Below, one piece after another: positions 8,277 to 15,602 of a DNA stretch of 46,470 nt (position 1 is the stretch's first letter; each line of letters opens with the position of its first letter). The notes under the pieces were generated by a model. The model was not told the origin of the DNA, did no database searches, and saw nothing but the letters and a program-made list of their open reading frames with translations. Source of the DNA: Treponema sp. (GTDB lineage: Bacteria > Spirochaetota > Spirochaetia > Treponematales > Treponemataceae); the NCBI GenBank assembly GCA_022510865.1, contig JAFLSQ010000016.1, positions 269 to 46,738 on the forward strand, given 5' to 3'. A program made the position numbers and the translations under genes.

Positions 8277-9470
8277 TTAACCCTCCGGCGACCAAATCCC
8301 GGATTTCTCCTTGAACTTTAGAATGCGGATTACCGACTCGTCAATCCGGGCAGAAAAATCGCTCTCTGAGAGCGCTTTCTTGTAGAGCACAGCGGCCGCA
8401 CGTGCGAACCGCTTCTCTGAAATCATGATGCAGTCAATCCCGGCCTCCACCGCCATGACGACAGCCTTCTCCGGCGAGTAGCCGTTGTCAGCGAGCGCAC
8501 CCATGAAAATATCGTCGGAAAAAATCAGGCCGTCATATCCCCACTCGTTCCGAAGAATCTGCGTGACCCACACCGCGGAAAGGCACGCGGGAAGATTCGG
8601 GTCAACCGCGGAAGTGCGCGCGTGGGACATCAGCACTGCGGACGGGTTTGCGCGAATCAGGCGGCGGAAAGACTCCACGGATTTTTCCAGCTCGTCTTTT
8701 GGAAGCGTGATTTCTGGCAGACCTGTGTGCGGGTCTGTGTTCGTGTTGCCCGGAAAATGCTTGACCACCGCGGAAATGCCGTTGTTCTCGTAGCCGTTTA
8801 TGCACGCGCGACCGTACAAAATCACCTGAGAGAGATTGCCGAAACTGCGGCCGTCAAGAAAATCGCGGTTATCCTGAGTGCAGACCTCAATCACTGGCGC
8901 AAGGTTCATGTGAAAGCCCATGTCAGCCATCTGCTCTGCCTGGGATGAATAAATGCGGTATGCCTCGCCCACAGAAAAATTCGCGGCGACATCCTCGTTG
9001 GAAGGAAGCGGGTCGCTCAGTTTTTTAAGCCGGCTGACCCATCCGCCCTCCTGGTCAACGCAGAGAAACGGATGAATCAGGCCGAAATTATCGCAGTAAT
9101 CCGCCACGGAATCGTTGAAAGCCCTCATCTGCTCGCGCGAGGGCGCGATGTTGTACGAGAAATAAAGATAGCCGCCCGCAACAAGCGGAGTCCTGTCACC
9201 GCTGCCTGTCATATCGCCGAAAGTCTCGTAGCTGCGGAAGCGGACGTTCCCGTCAAGGTTCTCTATGAAAAGCTGGGCGATTTTCTGCTCCAGCGGCATT
9301 TCCCTCACAAAATCAGTGATTTTCTGGCTGCGCCCGTTTTTCTGCTGGATGACATGGCGGTTGAATTCCATTGCGCCGGCGCGTCGCGCAATCTCTTTTT
9401 TGGTCTGACTGTCGGTAGCCGAGCATGAGATAAAAATCAGAGGAAGAAAAATCAGCAGTACTTTTTTCAT
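8277..9470 (-). CDS. Glycoside hydrolase family 3 lipoprotein (beta-N-acetylhexosaminidase-like)
   Basis: 397 aa. Start at 9470 is chosen because it gives a lipoprotein signal peptide, MKKVLLIFLPLIFISCSA, with a spirochaete-type lipobox before Cys16; the open frame upstream to 9866 has no such signal. The mature protein has a GH3 (beta/alpha)8 domain: EGGWVSRL (substrate loop), VVKHFPGNTNTDPHTGLP (compare KHFPGH....DSH of NagZ) and LIFSDDIFMGAL with the nucleophile Asp. NagZ-type enzymes remove GlcNAc from muropeptides or chitooligomers. Here the location is predicted to be membrane-anchored and periplasmic rather than cytosolic. The Asn replacing His in KHFPGN is a variation on the NagZ catalytic loop, so specificity is open. 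Confidence 0.85.
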   Translation of the reverse strand: MKKVLLIFLPLIFISCSATDSQTKKEIARRAGAMEFNRHVIQQKNGRSQKITDFVREMPLEQKIAQLFIENLDGNVRFRSYETFGDMTGSGDRTPLVAGGYLYFSYNIAPSREQMRAFNDSVADYCDNFGLIHPFLCVDQEGGWVSRLKKLSDPLPSNEDVAANFSVGEAYRIYSSQAEQMADMGFHMNLAPVIEVCTQDNRDFLDGRSFGNLSQVILYGRACINGYENNGISAVVKHFPGNTNTDPHTGLPEITLPKDELEKSVESFRRLIRANPSAVLMSHARTSAVDPNLPACLSAVWVTQILRNEWGYDGLIFSDDIFMGALADNGYSPEKAVVMAVEAGIDCIMISEKRFARAAAVLYKKALSESDFSARIDESVIRILKFKEKSGIWSPEG

Positions 9471-9516
9471 AGGAACATTATAGTCGGCAGAAAAAGGATT
9501 TTCAACCTCCGCGCCA

Positions 9517-9545
9517 ATGACATCGCCCGGATTATGCGCTACAAT
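9517..9545 (+). promoter_or_regulatory. Promoter for the SDR gene (ATGACA-N17-TACAAT)
   Basis: -35 ATGACA at 9517-9522 and -10 TACAAT at 9540-9545, spaced 17 bp. The -10 ends 7 nt before the ATG at 9553, so transcription is predicted to start at or next to the start codon. Confidence 0.55.
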
Positions 9546-9552
9546 GTTCGCA

Positions 9553-10383
9553 ATGAGAAATATCGCAGTGATTACAGGGGCAAGCTCGGGAATCGGCAGG
9601 GAATTTGCCGTGCAGGTTGCCCGAAAATACAATTTTGACGAAATCTGGATTGTCGCGCGGCGGGCGGACAGGCTGCGCACCCTTGCCGATGAGCTGAACC
9701 GCCCGGAAAGCACGTGCGTGGTGCGCCCGGTCGCGATGGACATCAGCGGGAAAGACGGTGTCGCGCGTTTTTGCGATTTTATCCGCAATGAGGCTGAGAG
9801 AACCAGTGATGACGGAGGCCGCGGTCTTGAAATCGGGCTTCTTGTGAACAACGCCGGGTTCGGCACTTACGGGCCGTTCGCACAGACCTCGCTCAAATGC
9901 CAGATGGAGATGATTGAGCTGAACTGCACGACAGTCACCGGAATCTGCGGGATTGCCCTGCCTTATTTTAAAGAAGGCTCGGTCATCATCAACACAGCAT
10001 CTCTCGCGGCGTTCATGCCGCTTGGGAATTTCGCGGTTTACGCCGCGAGCAAATCCTATGTGCTGAATTTCTCGCTGGCACTTGCGGCAGAACTGAAAGA
10101 CCGCGGAATCAAAGTCTGCGCACTGTGCCCGGGGTCGGTACTCTCGGAATTCGCGGACGTGGCATCGAACGGCGCAAGAAAAGAAGTCAAGGGCGGATTT
10201 CCTCCGCAGAAAGTTGTGGCACATTGCCTTGAGCGCGCATTCAGGGGCAGAAAAACCGCCCTTTACCGCGCAAAATGGCGGCTCACCGCGCTCACAAGCC
10301 GCTTCGCAGGACGATATTTCTGCGCCCGCGTCACGTTCAGGCATCACAAACGTCCGCGCGCGCCGGACAGCGACATGAGTTAG
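9553..10383 (+). CDS. Short-chain dehydrogenase/reductase (SDR)
   Basis: 276 aa. Rossmann cofactor motif ITGASSGIGREFA near the N-terminus, LVNNAGFGTYGPF, a serine in NTASLAAFMP and the catalytic YAASK, the complete Ser-Tyr-Lys set of classical SDRs. ARRADRLRTLADEL after strand 2 has basic residues typical of NADP(H) preference. It reduces or oxidises a carbonyl or hydroxyl; the substrate is unknown. The ATG at 9553 is preferred over 9544 and 9517 because a good promoter -10 box ends only 7 nt upstream and no Shine-Dalgarno is present, suggesting a leaderless message. It stands alone, divergent from the GH3 gene. Confidence 0.83.
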   Translation: MRNIAVITGASSGIGREFAVQVARKYNFDEIWIVARRADRLRTLADELNRPESTCVVRPVAMDISGKDGVARFCDFIRNEAERTSDDGGRGLEIGLLVNNAGFGTYGPFAQTSLKCQMEMIELNCTTVTGICGIALPYFKEGSVIINTASLAAFMPLGNFAVYAASKSYVLNFSLALAAELKDRGIKVCALCPGSVLSEFADVASNGARKEVKGGFPPQKVVAHCLERAFRGRKTALYRAKWRLTALTSRFAGRYFCARVTFRHHKRPRAPDSDMS

Positions 10384-10798
10384 GCAAAAACCGCGCGCAA
10401 GAGAAAATGAGGCTCAAAAACAAGGCAAAAAATCCGATTTTCCTGCCGGGCTGATTTTTGCCTACATTTTTACCTTGCATGATAAAACGTGTTCACTATG
10501 CGGAAAAATAAAAATCACGCGCCAGTTTCAAAAAATATTATAATCTTTTGTTTATTAGAACTTGCGAACAATGGCAGAATGATTATCCATACATAGCCGA
10601 AAAAAAACAAACCTCAAAAAATTTTCCGCATAATCCGCACATCGCGGATTTTCAATCATCCCCTGCGCCTCATAACAATCCCCATGCTGATTATAACTGC
10701 CTGTAACCGAACCGCAAATTTTCCGTGCACAGTATGAAAATCAGTTTTGAAGCGCGGCGGGTGGCATTCAGGCCAAGCGCAGCACAAACATCACGCGC
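10384..10798. other. 415-bp spacer between convergent genes with one stem-loop
   Basis: An inverted repeat at 10424-10434 and 10453-10462 (GGCAAAAAATC / GATTTTTGCC) could end the SDR transcript, although no U-run follows. The rest is AT-rich with no credible gene, tRNA or repeat that I can see. Confidence 0.4.
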
Positions 10799-10835
10799 AA
10801 AAAAAAAACGGGGCCGCCCGCAAAGGACAGCCCCG
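10799..10835 (-). terminator. Rho-independent terminator of the NifU-like/GGGtGRT operon
   Basis: On the minus strand a 6-bp stem CGGGGC/GCCCCG is followed by ten T residues, 22 nt after the GGGtGRT stop codon. Confidence 0.85.
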
Positions 10836-10856
10836 CTCAAAAATCGCTTTACCGCA

Positions 10857-11897
10857 TCAGAAGCTTCCCGCCACGGCGACCGCGCACGCTACGGTGCAGC
10901 CGACCATCGGGTTGTTGCCCATTCCCATGAAGCCCATCATCTCGACGTGCGCGGGAACAGAGGAAGAGCCCGCGAACTGCGCGTCCGAGTGCATCCTTCC
11001 GAGCGTGTCGGTGAAGCCGTATGATGCCGGGCCCGCCGCCATGTTGTCCGGGTGCAATGTGCGTCCCGTTCCGCCGCCAGAGGCGACCGAGAAGTATTTC
11101 TTTCCGGCGAGCAGGCGCTCCTTCTTGTACGTGCCGGCCACAGGGTGCTGGAAGCGCGTCGGGTTCGTTGAGTTGCCGGTAATCGACACGTCAACGTCCT
11201 CGTGCCACATAATCGCCACGCCCTCGCGCACATCGTCCGCGCCGTAGCACTTGACAATCAGGCGGTCGGGGTTGCTTCCGTAAGGAATCTCATTGACGAT
11301 TTTCAGGGCCTTGTCCGTGCCCTCGCCGTTGAAGTAGTCGAACTTCGTCTGCACATAGGTGAAGCCGTTGATTCGGCTGATAATCTGGGCGGCGTCCTTT
11401 CCAAGACCGTTCAGGATGACGCGCAGCTTGTTCTTGCGGACCTTGTTCGCGTTCGCGGCGATTTTAATCGCTCCCTCGGCGGCGGCGAAAGACTCGTGGC
11501 CTGCGAGGAAAGCGAAGCACTGCGTCTCCTCGGAGAGAAGCCTCGCGCCAAGGTTTCCGTGCCCGATTCCGACCTTGCGGTCATCGGCGACGCTGCCCGG
11601 AAGGCAGAAAGCCTGCAATCCCTTGCCGATGTTGGCGGCCGCCGTCGAGCCGGTCTTGTCGCCGGTCTTCTCGGCCTCCTTGATCGCGATTGCCGAGCCG
11701 AGCACATACGCCCACTTCGCATCCTCGAAGCAAATCTGCTGCGTAGACTGGCAAATCTCGTAGGGGTCGAATCCGCGGGCCTTGCAAAGCTCGCGCGCCT
11801 CGGCAAGGCCCGCCTCGCCCTCCTTGAATCCGTATTCTTTCAGAGCCTTATTCACCTGAGGAATGCGGCCTTCAAAATCTTCAAACAATGTAGCCAT
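10857..11897 (-). CDS. GGGtGRT family protein
   Basis: 346 aa. The family is named after the motif seen here as SVASGGGTGRTLHPDN (residues ~270-285). The protein is rich in Gly and has conserved-looking cysteines at 38, 49, 56, 98, 127 and 217 and two near the C-terminus (MVGCTVACAV). No signal peptide, and no long hydrophobic helix. The biochemical function of the family is unknown to me. It follows a NifU-like scaffold gene by 15 bp with its own AGGAGG, and the pair shares one promoter and one terminator, so a joint role in iron-sulfur or metal chemistry is an inference from context. It ends in a run of small residues (ACAVAVAGSF). Confidence 0.85.
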   Translation of the reverse strand: MATLFEDFEGRIPQVNKALKEYGFKEGEAGLAEARELCKARGFDPYEICQSTQQICFEDAKWAYVLGSAIAIKEAEKTGDKTGSTAAANIGKGLQAFCLPGSVADDRKVGIGHGNLGARLLSEETQCFAFLAGHESFAAAEGAIKIAANANKVRKNKLRVILNGLGKDAAQIISRINGFTYVQTKFDYFNGEGTDKALKIVNEIPYGSNPDRLIVKCYGADDVREGVAIMWHEDVDVSITGNSTNPTRFQHPVAGTYKKERLLAGKKYFSVASGGGTGRTLHPDNMAAGPASYGFTDTLGRMHSDAQFAGSSSVPAHVEMMGFMGMGNNPMVGCTVACAVAVAGSF

Positions 11898-11912
11898 GTT
11901 CAGTTCCTCCTT

Positions 11913-12614
11913 CTATTCCTTGCGCGGGTCGATGAGCCTGACCGCTCCCTGGTCCTCGGTGATGCGCCCGTAGTGCGTGCGCGCCTTCTCAATCGCCTCT
12001 TTGGGGTCTGTGCCCGCTTTGAGAGCGTCCATCAGCTTCCCGAAGTTGATGCACTTGTAGCCGATAATCTGGTTGTCCTTGTCGAGCGCAATCTGCTCCA
12101 CGTAGCCCTCGGTCATCTCAAGGTAGCGCGGGCCTGTCTTGCGCGTGGCGAACATCGTGCCCACCTGAGAGCGCAGGTTCTTTCCCAAGTCCTCAAGGGA
12201 CGCGCCCACTTTGAGACCGTCCTTCGAGTACGCCGACTGCGTTCGGCCGTAGACAATCTGCATGAAAAGCTCGCGCATGGCGGTGTTTATCGCGTCGCAC
12301 ACGAGGTCCGTGTTGAGCGCCTCAATCAGAGTCTTTCCGATGAGAATCTCGCTCGCCATCGCGGCAGAGTGCGTCATGCCCGAGCAGCCGATTGTCTCGA
12401 CGAGGGCCTCCTCAATCACGCCATTCTTCACGTTCAGCGAGAGCTTGCACGCGCCCTGCTGCGGCGCGCACCAGCCCACACCGTGCGTGAAGCCCGACAC
12501 ATCCTCAATTTTCTTAACCTGAACCCACTCGCCCTCCTCGGGGATTGGGGCAGGACCATGATACGCGCCCTTAGCCAAAGGACACATATGCTCCACTTCC
12601 GCAGTGTAAGTCAT
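11913..12614 (-). CDS. NifU/IscU-like iron-sulfur cluster scaffold protein
   Basis: 233 aa. Residues ~43-110 carry a NifU_N/IscU-like core: GVGWCAPQQGACKLSLNVKN and VIEEALVETIGCSGMTHSAA, then helical ASEILIGKTLIEAL. Candidate ligand cysteines are 49, 56 and 77, with further ones at 11 and 106. Canonical IscU uses three Cys plus an Asp; here the spacing between the first two is 7, unlike IscU, so this is a divergent subgroup. The C-terminal ~120 residues are not recognised. It heads the operon with the GGGtGRT gene. GGGAGA lies 5 nt before the ATG, immediately after the T-run of a terminator-like hairpin, which suggests control by premature termination. Confidence 0.75.
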   Translation of the reverse strand: MTYTAEVEHMCPLAKGAYHGPAPIPEEGEWVQVKKIEDVSGFTHGVGWCAPQQGACKLSLNVKNGVIEEALVETIGCSGMTHSAAMASEILIGKTLIEALNTDLVCDAINTAMRELFMQIVYGRTQSAYSKDGLKVGASLEDLGKNLRSQVGTMFATRKTGPRYLEMTEGYVEQIALDKDNQIIGYKCINFGKLMDALKAGTDPKEAIEKARTHYGRITEDQGAVRLIDPRKE

Positions 12615-12628
12615 TCTTTTCTCCCATA

Positions 12629-12658
12629 AAAAGCCGGAAGAGGGACTCCCGCCGGCCT
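12629..12658 (-). promoter_or_regulatory. Terminator-like hairpin (attenuator) in the NifU-like leader
   Basis: On the minus strand GCCGG...CCGGC with inner GGG/CCC is followed by TTTTT and then directly by the GGGAGA ribosome site of the NifU-like gene. A terminator placed inside the leader of its own operon suggests regulated readthrough. Confidence 0.55.
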
Positions 12659-12663
12659 TTTAC

Positions 12664-12733
12664 ACCGCCCCGCAGCGAGGCGTGGCGGCAGTTGATATTA
12701 AAGTCTGCGACGCAGACCTGACAGCAATAATCA
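12664..12733 (-). promoter_or_regulatory. Structured 5' leader of the NifU-like/GGGtGRT operon
   Basis: The predicted 119-nt leader (start near 12733) holds a perfect palindrome GTCTGCG-T-CGCAGAC at 12703-12717. A second hairpin has CCGCC/GGCGG outer and CGC/GCG inner pairs at about 12664-12690. Both lie before the attenuator. No known riboswitch class was recognised. Confidence 0.5.
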
Positions 12734-12739
12734 ATAATC

Positions 12740-12768
12740 AGATTAACACTATTCGGCGGATTTTTCAA
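12740..12768 (-). promoter_or_regulatory. Promoter TTGAAA-N17-TAATCT
   Basis: Reverse-strand -35 TTGAAA (12763-12768) and -10 TAATCT (12740-12745) with a 17-bp spacer, upstream of the NifU-like leader. Confidence 0.6.
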
Positions 12769-12900
12769 TATACGCCGCGCCGCTCATGCGCCTAAAAAAG
12801 TGCATAATCGAAAAGGCATGAAAATCAGGCGGATTTCAGACCATTCCCGGAATCAAGGCGGGATTATGCGCAGGGCGCGGCCTTGAAATCCAGAGAAAAA

Positions 12901-13506
12901 TCACACGCTCCTGATTGTCACAGCCGCATTGCGCAGGCGCACGAAATTCATAAGCGCCCTGCGCTCCTCGCTCCGCCCGTAAAGAAAATAGGTCGCAGGC
13001 TCCCACAAAGCCACCCAGCCGATGATTCCAAGCCCCTCGCTCAGCACGGTGTAAAACGGATGGATGTCCGCGTGCGTCCTGAAAAAATGCGCCGCAAAAA
13101 GCAGGAACGCCAGCACAGCCACGGCCACCAGAAATTTGTAGAGCCACCGGTTGACGGACTTCCTGTTGCGGATAAGCTGCTCGTTCGCGCGGCGCGTGAA
13201 ATGATTCTCAAACGCGCGTCTCATCAGCTCAATGTCGTAGAGCGACACATCATCGGCGATGAAAGTCACGGCAATCCGCGTTTTAGGCGGCTTGTACTCC
13301 ATCTCTTTGAGGATGTACTCCTCAATCTCGGCGGAAAGCTCGCGCTCCTGCTCAGGCGCGGGGTCAAAATGATTGTACAAATCCTCCACGGAGCGCAGGC
13401 GGATTGATATTGTGTCCTCGTGATAAAGCTCCGCGAGATTCCGCACCAGTTCCGATTTCTGTCCGCAGCCCCCAAGCGGCCGCCCCGTTTTCCTGTGATT
13501 TTCCAT
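12901..13506 (-). CDS. Uncharacterised protein with two predicted membrane segments
   Basis: 201 aa; I do not recognise a family. Residues 1-125 are soluble, charged and probably cytoplasmic (YHEDTISIRLRSVEDLYNHF, a likely globular fold). A membrane helix follows around FLVAVAVLAFLLFAAHFF, and a second around TVLSEGLGIIGWVALWEPAT. The tail is basic (GRSEERRALMNFVRLR). The start at 13506 is chosen because TATAAT at 13513-13518 ends 6 nt before this ATG, which would place the alternative start at 13524 upstream of the transcript. No Shine-Dalgarno is present, so the mRNA is predicted to be leaderless. No operon partner. Confidence 0.7.
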   Translation of the reverse strand: MENHRKTGRPLGGCGQKSELVRNLAELYHEDTISIRLRSVEDLYNHFDPAPEQERELSAEIEEYILKEMEYKPPKTRIAVTFIADDVSLYDIELMRRAFENHFTRRANEQLIRNRKSVNRWLYKFLVAVAVLAFLLFAAHFFRTHADIHPFYTVLSEGLGIIGWVALWEPATYFLYGRSEERRALMNFVRLRNAAVTIRSV

Positions 13507-13581
13507 GCAGAGATTATAACCCATTTCCCGTAAAAAATCTGCGGCAAAGATGACAAAAACACAAAATTTTCACGAAGCGGA

Positions 13582-13767
13582 AAAATGTGTCCGCGCAAGC
13601 GGACGCAAGGACAAGACCGCCTCGCAAGACAAGCCCAACAATCCGCCCGGATTTCCCGCCCTGCCTACGCGCCACAAAAAATCACGCGGAGCGCAGGCTG
13701 AAAGTCAATTCTTGCCGTATCTTGCAGGAAGCCCGCCCAGTGCACTGCGGATGTCACGCAGAATGCG
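13582..13767. repeat. Direct repeat copy A (~186 bp), includes a phosphotransferase gene tail
   Basis: This stretch matches 15415-15602 over its whole length at roughly 80-85% by eye. One end has the hairpin GTCCGC-GCAA-GCGGAC. The other end, read on the minus strand, encodes ILRDIRSALGGLPARYGKN and a stop, nearly the same as the last residues of the phosphotransferase at 15540-16421. It abuts the acyltransferase stop codon and is a relic of a second phosphotransferase gene end. Confidence 0.85.
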
Positions 13768-13791
13768 GAATATGATGTCATGGATTTTTTG

Positions 13792-14847
13792 CTAACGGCG
13801 TGCCAGACGGTTAATTTTCCGCTGTATGTATTTCTCCGCAATAAAAGCCATCGCGAGCGTTGTTGCTGTGATAATCAGAAGTGAGAAAACAGGCGACCGC
13901 TCCGGAAATCCCAGGGAAACGAAAATATTTATGAGCGGGAAATGAAACAAATACATTCCGTATGAATAATCCGCGGGCTGCCCGATTTCTGAGAGAAAGC
14001 GCAACCTGTTTCCCAAGAACATTATGATTGCGCTGAGCGCGAACGGCATGAGGATTTCTGTGCCCGTGATGTAATGCGCGGCAAAAACAATCAAGGCAGG
14101 AAAAATCATAAAACGCCCGATTTTTGCAAGCGCGTCCTCGTTGTACACAAAAGCCATTCCGCTTGCAAAAAACGACATAAAACCCGGAAGCTGCCATGAC
14201 AGCTGACCTGGAAGCCCTAGCGTTGATGCGTAACGCTTAAGCAGAGCACTCCACAGAACAGAGATGATGTAAATTGCCGCCAGAAAAATATTTTTCTTTT
14301 TTACGCCCGAAAGCCTGTCCAGAAAAAAGACGAGGGCCGGAAGAATCAAGTAGAAGCCGACCTCCACCTTGATTGTCCAGAGCGAGCCGTTCACGGCGGA
14401 AAACGTATTTTGCGCGAACACGCCGGGCAGTGACGGCGCGATGAAATTCAGCGTCAGGGCGTTCCAGAAAAGATATTTCCAGAATCCCCGGCTGGAAAAA
14501 TATTCAGAGGCGGACAAATCGCTGAAAAAAACGAGCAGGCAGGCAAATCCGAATACAGCAAGAAAATACAAGGGAAAAATGCGCAGAAAGCGTTTTTTAT
14601 AGAACATCCGGACATTTCTGTTTTTCAGATAACTTTTTGTGACCCAGTAGCCGCTCAGAATGAAAAACGCGCATACCGATATGTGCATATCCAGCAGTTT
14701 TATGTACGCGAATTCAATGCGCGTCAATTCAAGGTAATGCCCGGCAATGACAATCAGGCAGAAAAAGAACCGGAGCGCATTGAAGGAATTTGCTGCGGAA
14801 ATGCCGGTTTTTTGATTGCCCGCCCTCTCTGAAAGATTATTGTTCAT
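13792..14847 (-). CDS. Acyltransferase family 3 (O-acyltransferase) membrane protein
   Basis: 351 aa with about ten hydrophobic segments. The first segment carries FNALRFFFCLIVIAGHYLEL with the conserved His of the Acyl_transf_3 family, followed by FFILSGYWVTKSYLKNRNVR and the RIFPLY motif (cytoplasmic Arg). SLWTIKVEVGFYLILP is also family-typical. Such proteins O-acetylate surface polysaccharide, lipid A or peptidoglycan sugars. The gene is divergent from an XRE regulator with shared operator-like repeats between them, and the pair lies between two ~187-bp direct repeats, suggesting that it was acquired as a unit. The ATG has only a weak GGA upstream. Confidence 0.85.
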   Translation of the reverse strand: MNNNLSERAGNQKTGISAANSFNALRFFFCLIVIAGHYLELTRIEFAYIKLLDMHISVCAFFILSGYWVTKSYLKNRNVRMFYKKRFLRIFPLYFLAVFGFACLLVFFSDLSASEYFSSRGFWKYLFWNALTLNFIAPSLPGVFAQNTFSAVNGSLWTIKVEVGFYLILPALVFFLDRLSGVKKKNIFLAAIYIISVLWSALLKRYASTLGLPGQLSWQLPGFMSFFASGMAFVYNEDALAKIGRFMIFPALIVFAAHYITGTEILMPFALSAIIMFLGNRLRFLSEIGQPADYSYGMYLFHFPLINIFVSLGFPERSPVFSLLIITATTLAMAFIAEKYIQRKINRLARR

Positions 14848-14870
14848 AAATCCGACTGGCTCCCCAAAAT

Positions 14871-14987
14871 CATTGTTTTATCGCTTTTTAGCAGAAATAT
14901 CAGCGAGTCACATTGTTTTAAAAGTATTATATACACGGTTTTAAAAGATTTCAACAAAATCAAGCAATGATTGTCGATAAAACAATG
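14871..14987. promoter_or_regulatory. Three operator-like TAAAACAATG sites between acyltransferase and XRE genes
   Basis: CATTGTTTTATCG at 14871-14883 is repeated as its exact reverse complement at 14975-14987. A third partial copy, CATTGTTTTA, is at 14911-14920. The sites lie in the acyltransferase promoter/leader zone and just upstream of the -10 box of the XRE gene, the expected layout for binding by the divergent XRE regulator. Confidence 0.6.
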
Positions 14988-15009
14988 TTATTTTGACAGA
15001 AAAATGGTC

Positions 15010-15015
15010 TATAAA
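15010..15015 (+). promoter_or_regulatory. -10 box (TATAAA) for a leaderless XRE gene
   Basis: TATAAA ends 6 nt before ATG 15022. A TTGACA at 14993-14998 is too close (11 bp) to be its -35. Confidence 0.4.
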
Positions 15016-15021
15016 ATTGAT

Positions 15022-15348
15022 ATGGGGCTGCAAGAAACTTTTATCGAGAACCTGAAATTTTACAGGAAAAAGAGCGGAATCTCGCAGAAAGATTTATCAA
15101 TCGCACTGAACAAAGGCTTCAATTATATCAATTCGATTGAGTGCGGAGTCTCGTTTCCGCCGCCCGCTATCATCGATGAGGTTGCCGGAATCCTTGGAAT
15201 TGAGCCGGAGACCCTGTTCTCAAAATCCGCAAGCCCGGCGAACATCCTTGCCTCATACTCCGCGGAATTCTCAAAATCTCTCAAAGAGGAGCTGACTGTG
15301 AGCATAAGCCGTGAAATCGAGCGGATTTGCGACAGAATCGGCAAGTGA
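15022..15348 (+). CDS. XRE-family helix-turn-helix regulator
   Basis: 108 aa. An HTH_3 domain covers residues ~6-60 (ENLKFYRKKSGISQKDLSIA, then INSIECGVSFPPPAIIDEVA). The C-terminal half is helical and probably dimerises. The start at 15022 is favoured over upstream Met codons because a TATAAA box ends 6 nt before it, and MGLQETF is a plausible N-terminus. It is divergent from the acyltransferase and three inverted or direct copies of one word lie between them, so it probably controls that gene and itself. Activator or repressor cannot be told. Confidence 0.8.
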   Translation: MGLQETFIENLKFYRKKSGISQKDLSIALNKGFNYINSIECGVSFPPPAIIDEVAGILGIEPETLFSKSASPANILASYSAEFSKSLKEELTVSISREIERICDRIGK

Positions 15349-15414
15349 TGATTTCTCCCCTGCCCTGTGCAAAGGAATAGCACAGCGCGGAATGCGTGAC
15401 TGACGCGAGCCAGC

Positions 15415-15602
15415 AAAATGTGTCCGCGCAAGCGGACGCAAGGACAAAACCGCCTCGCAAGTCAAGCCCAAAAATCCGCCCGGATTTCCTGCCATGTCCG
15501 CGCGCCACAGAAAACCACCGCGTATGGCAGCCTTGAAAATCACATTTTGCCGTGTCTTGCAGGAAGCCCGTCCAGTGCACTGCGGATGTCACGCAGAATG
15601 CG
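15415..15602. repeat. Direct repeat copy B (~188 bp), overlaps the end of the phosphotransferase gene
   Basis: Partner of 13582-13767. It starts with the same GTCCGC-GCAA-GCGGAC hairpin (6-bp stem, GNRA-type loop) and runs into the last ~21 codons of the phosphotransferase gene. The two copies are in the same orientation and enclose 1.65 kb. Confidence 0.85.

Noticed and set aside
11202..12629. A 475-codon open frame on the plus strand opposite the NifU-like/GGGtGRT genes
   Set aside because: It lies wholly antisense to two strongly recognisable genes with promoter and terminator; codon bias here leaves long antisense frames open.
14993..14998. TTGACA as the -35 box of the XRE gene at 15022
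   Set aside because: It is only 11 bp from the TATAAA -10, too short for a sigma-70 promoter.
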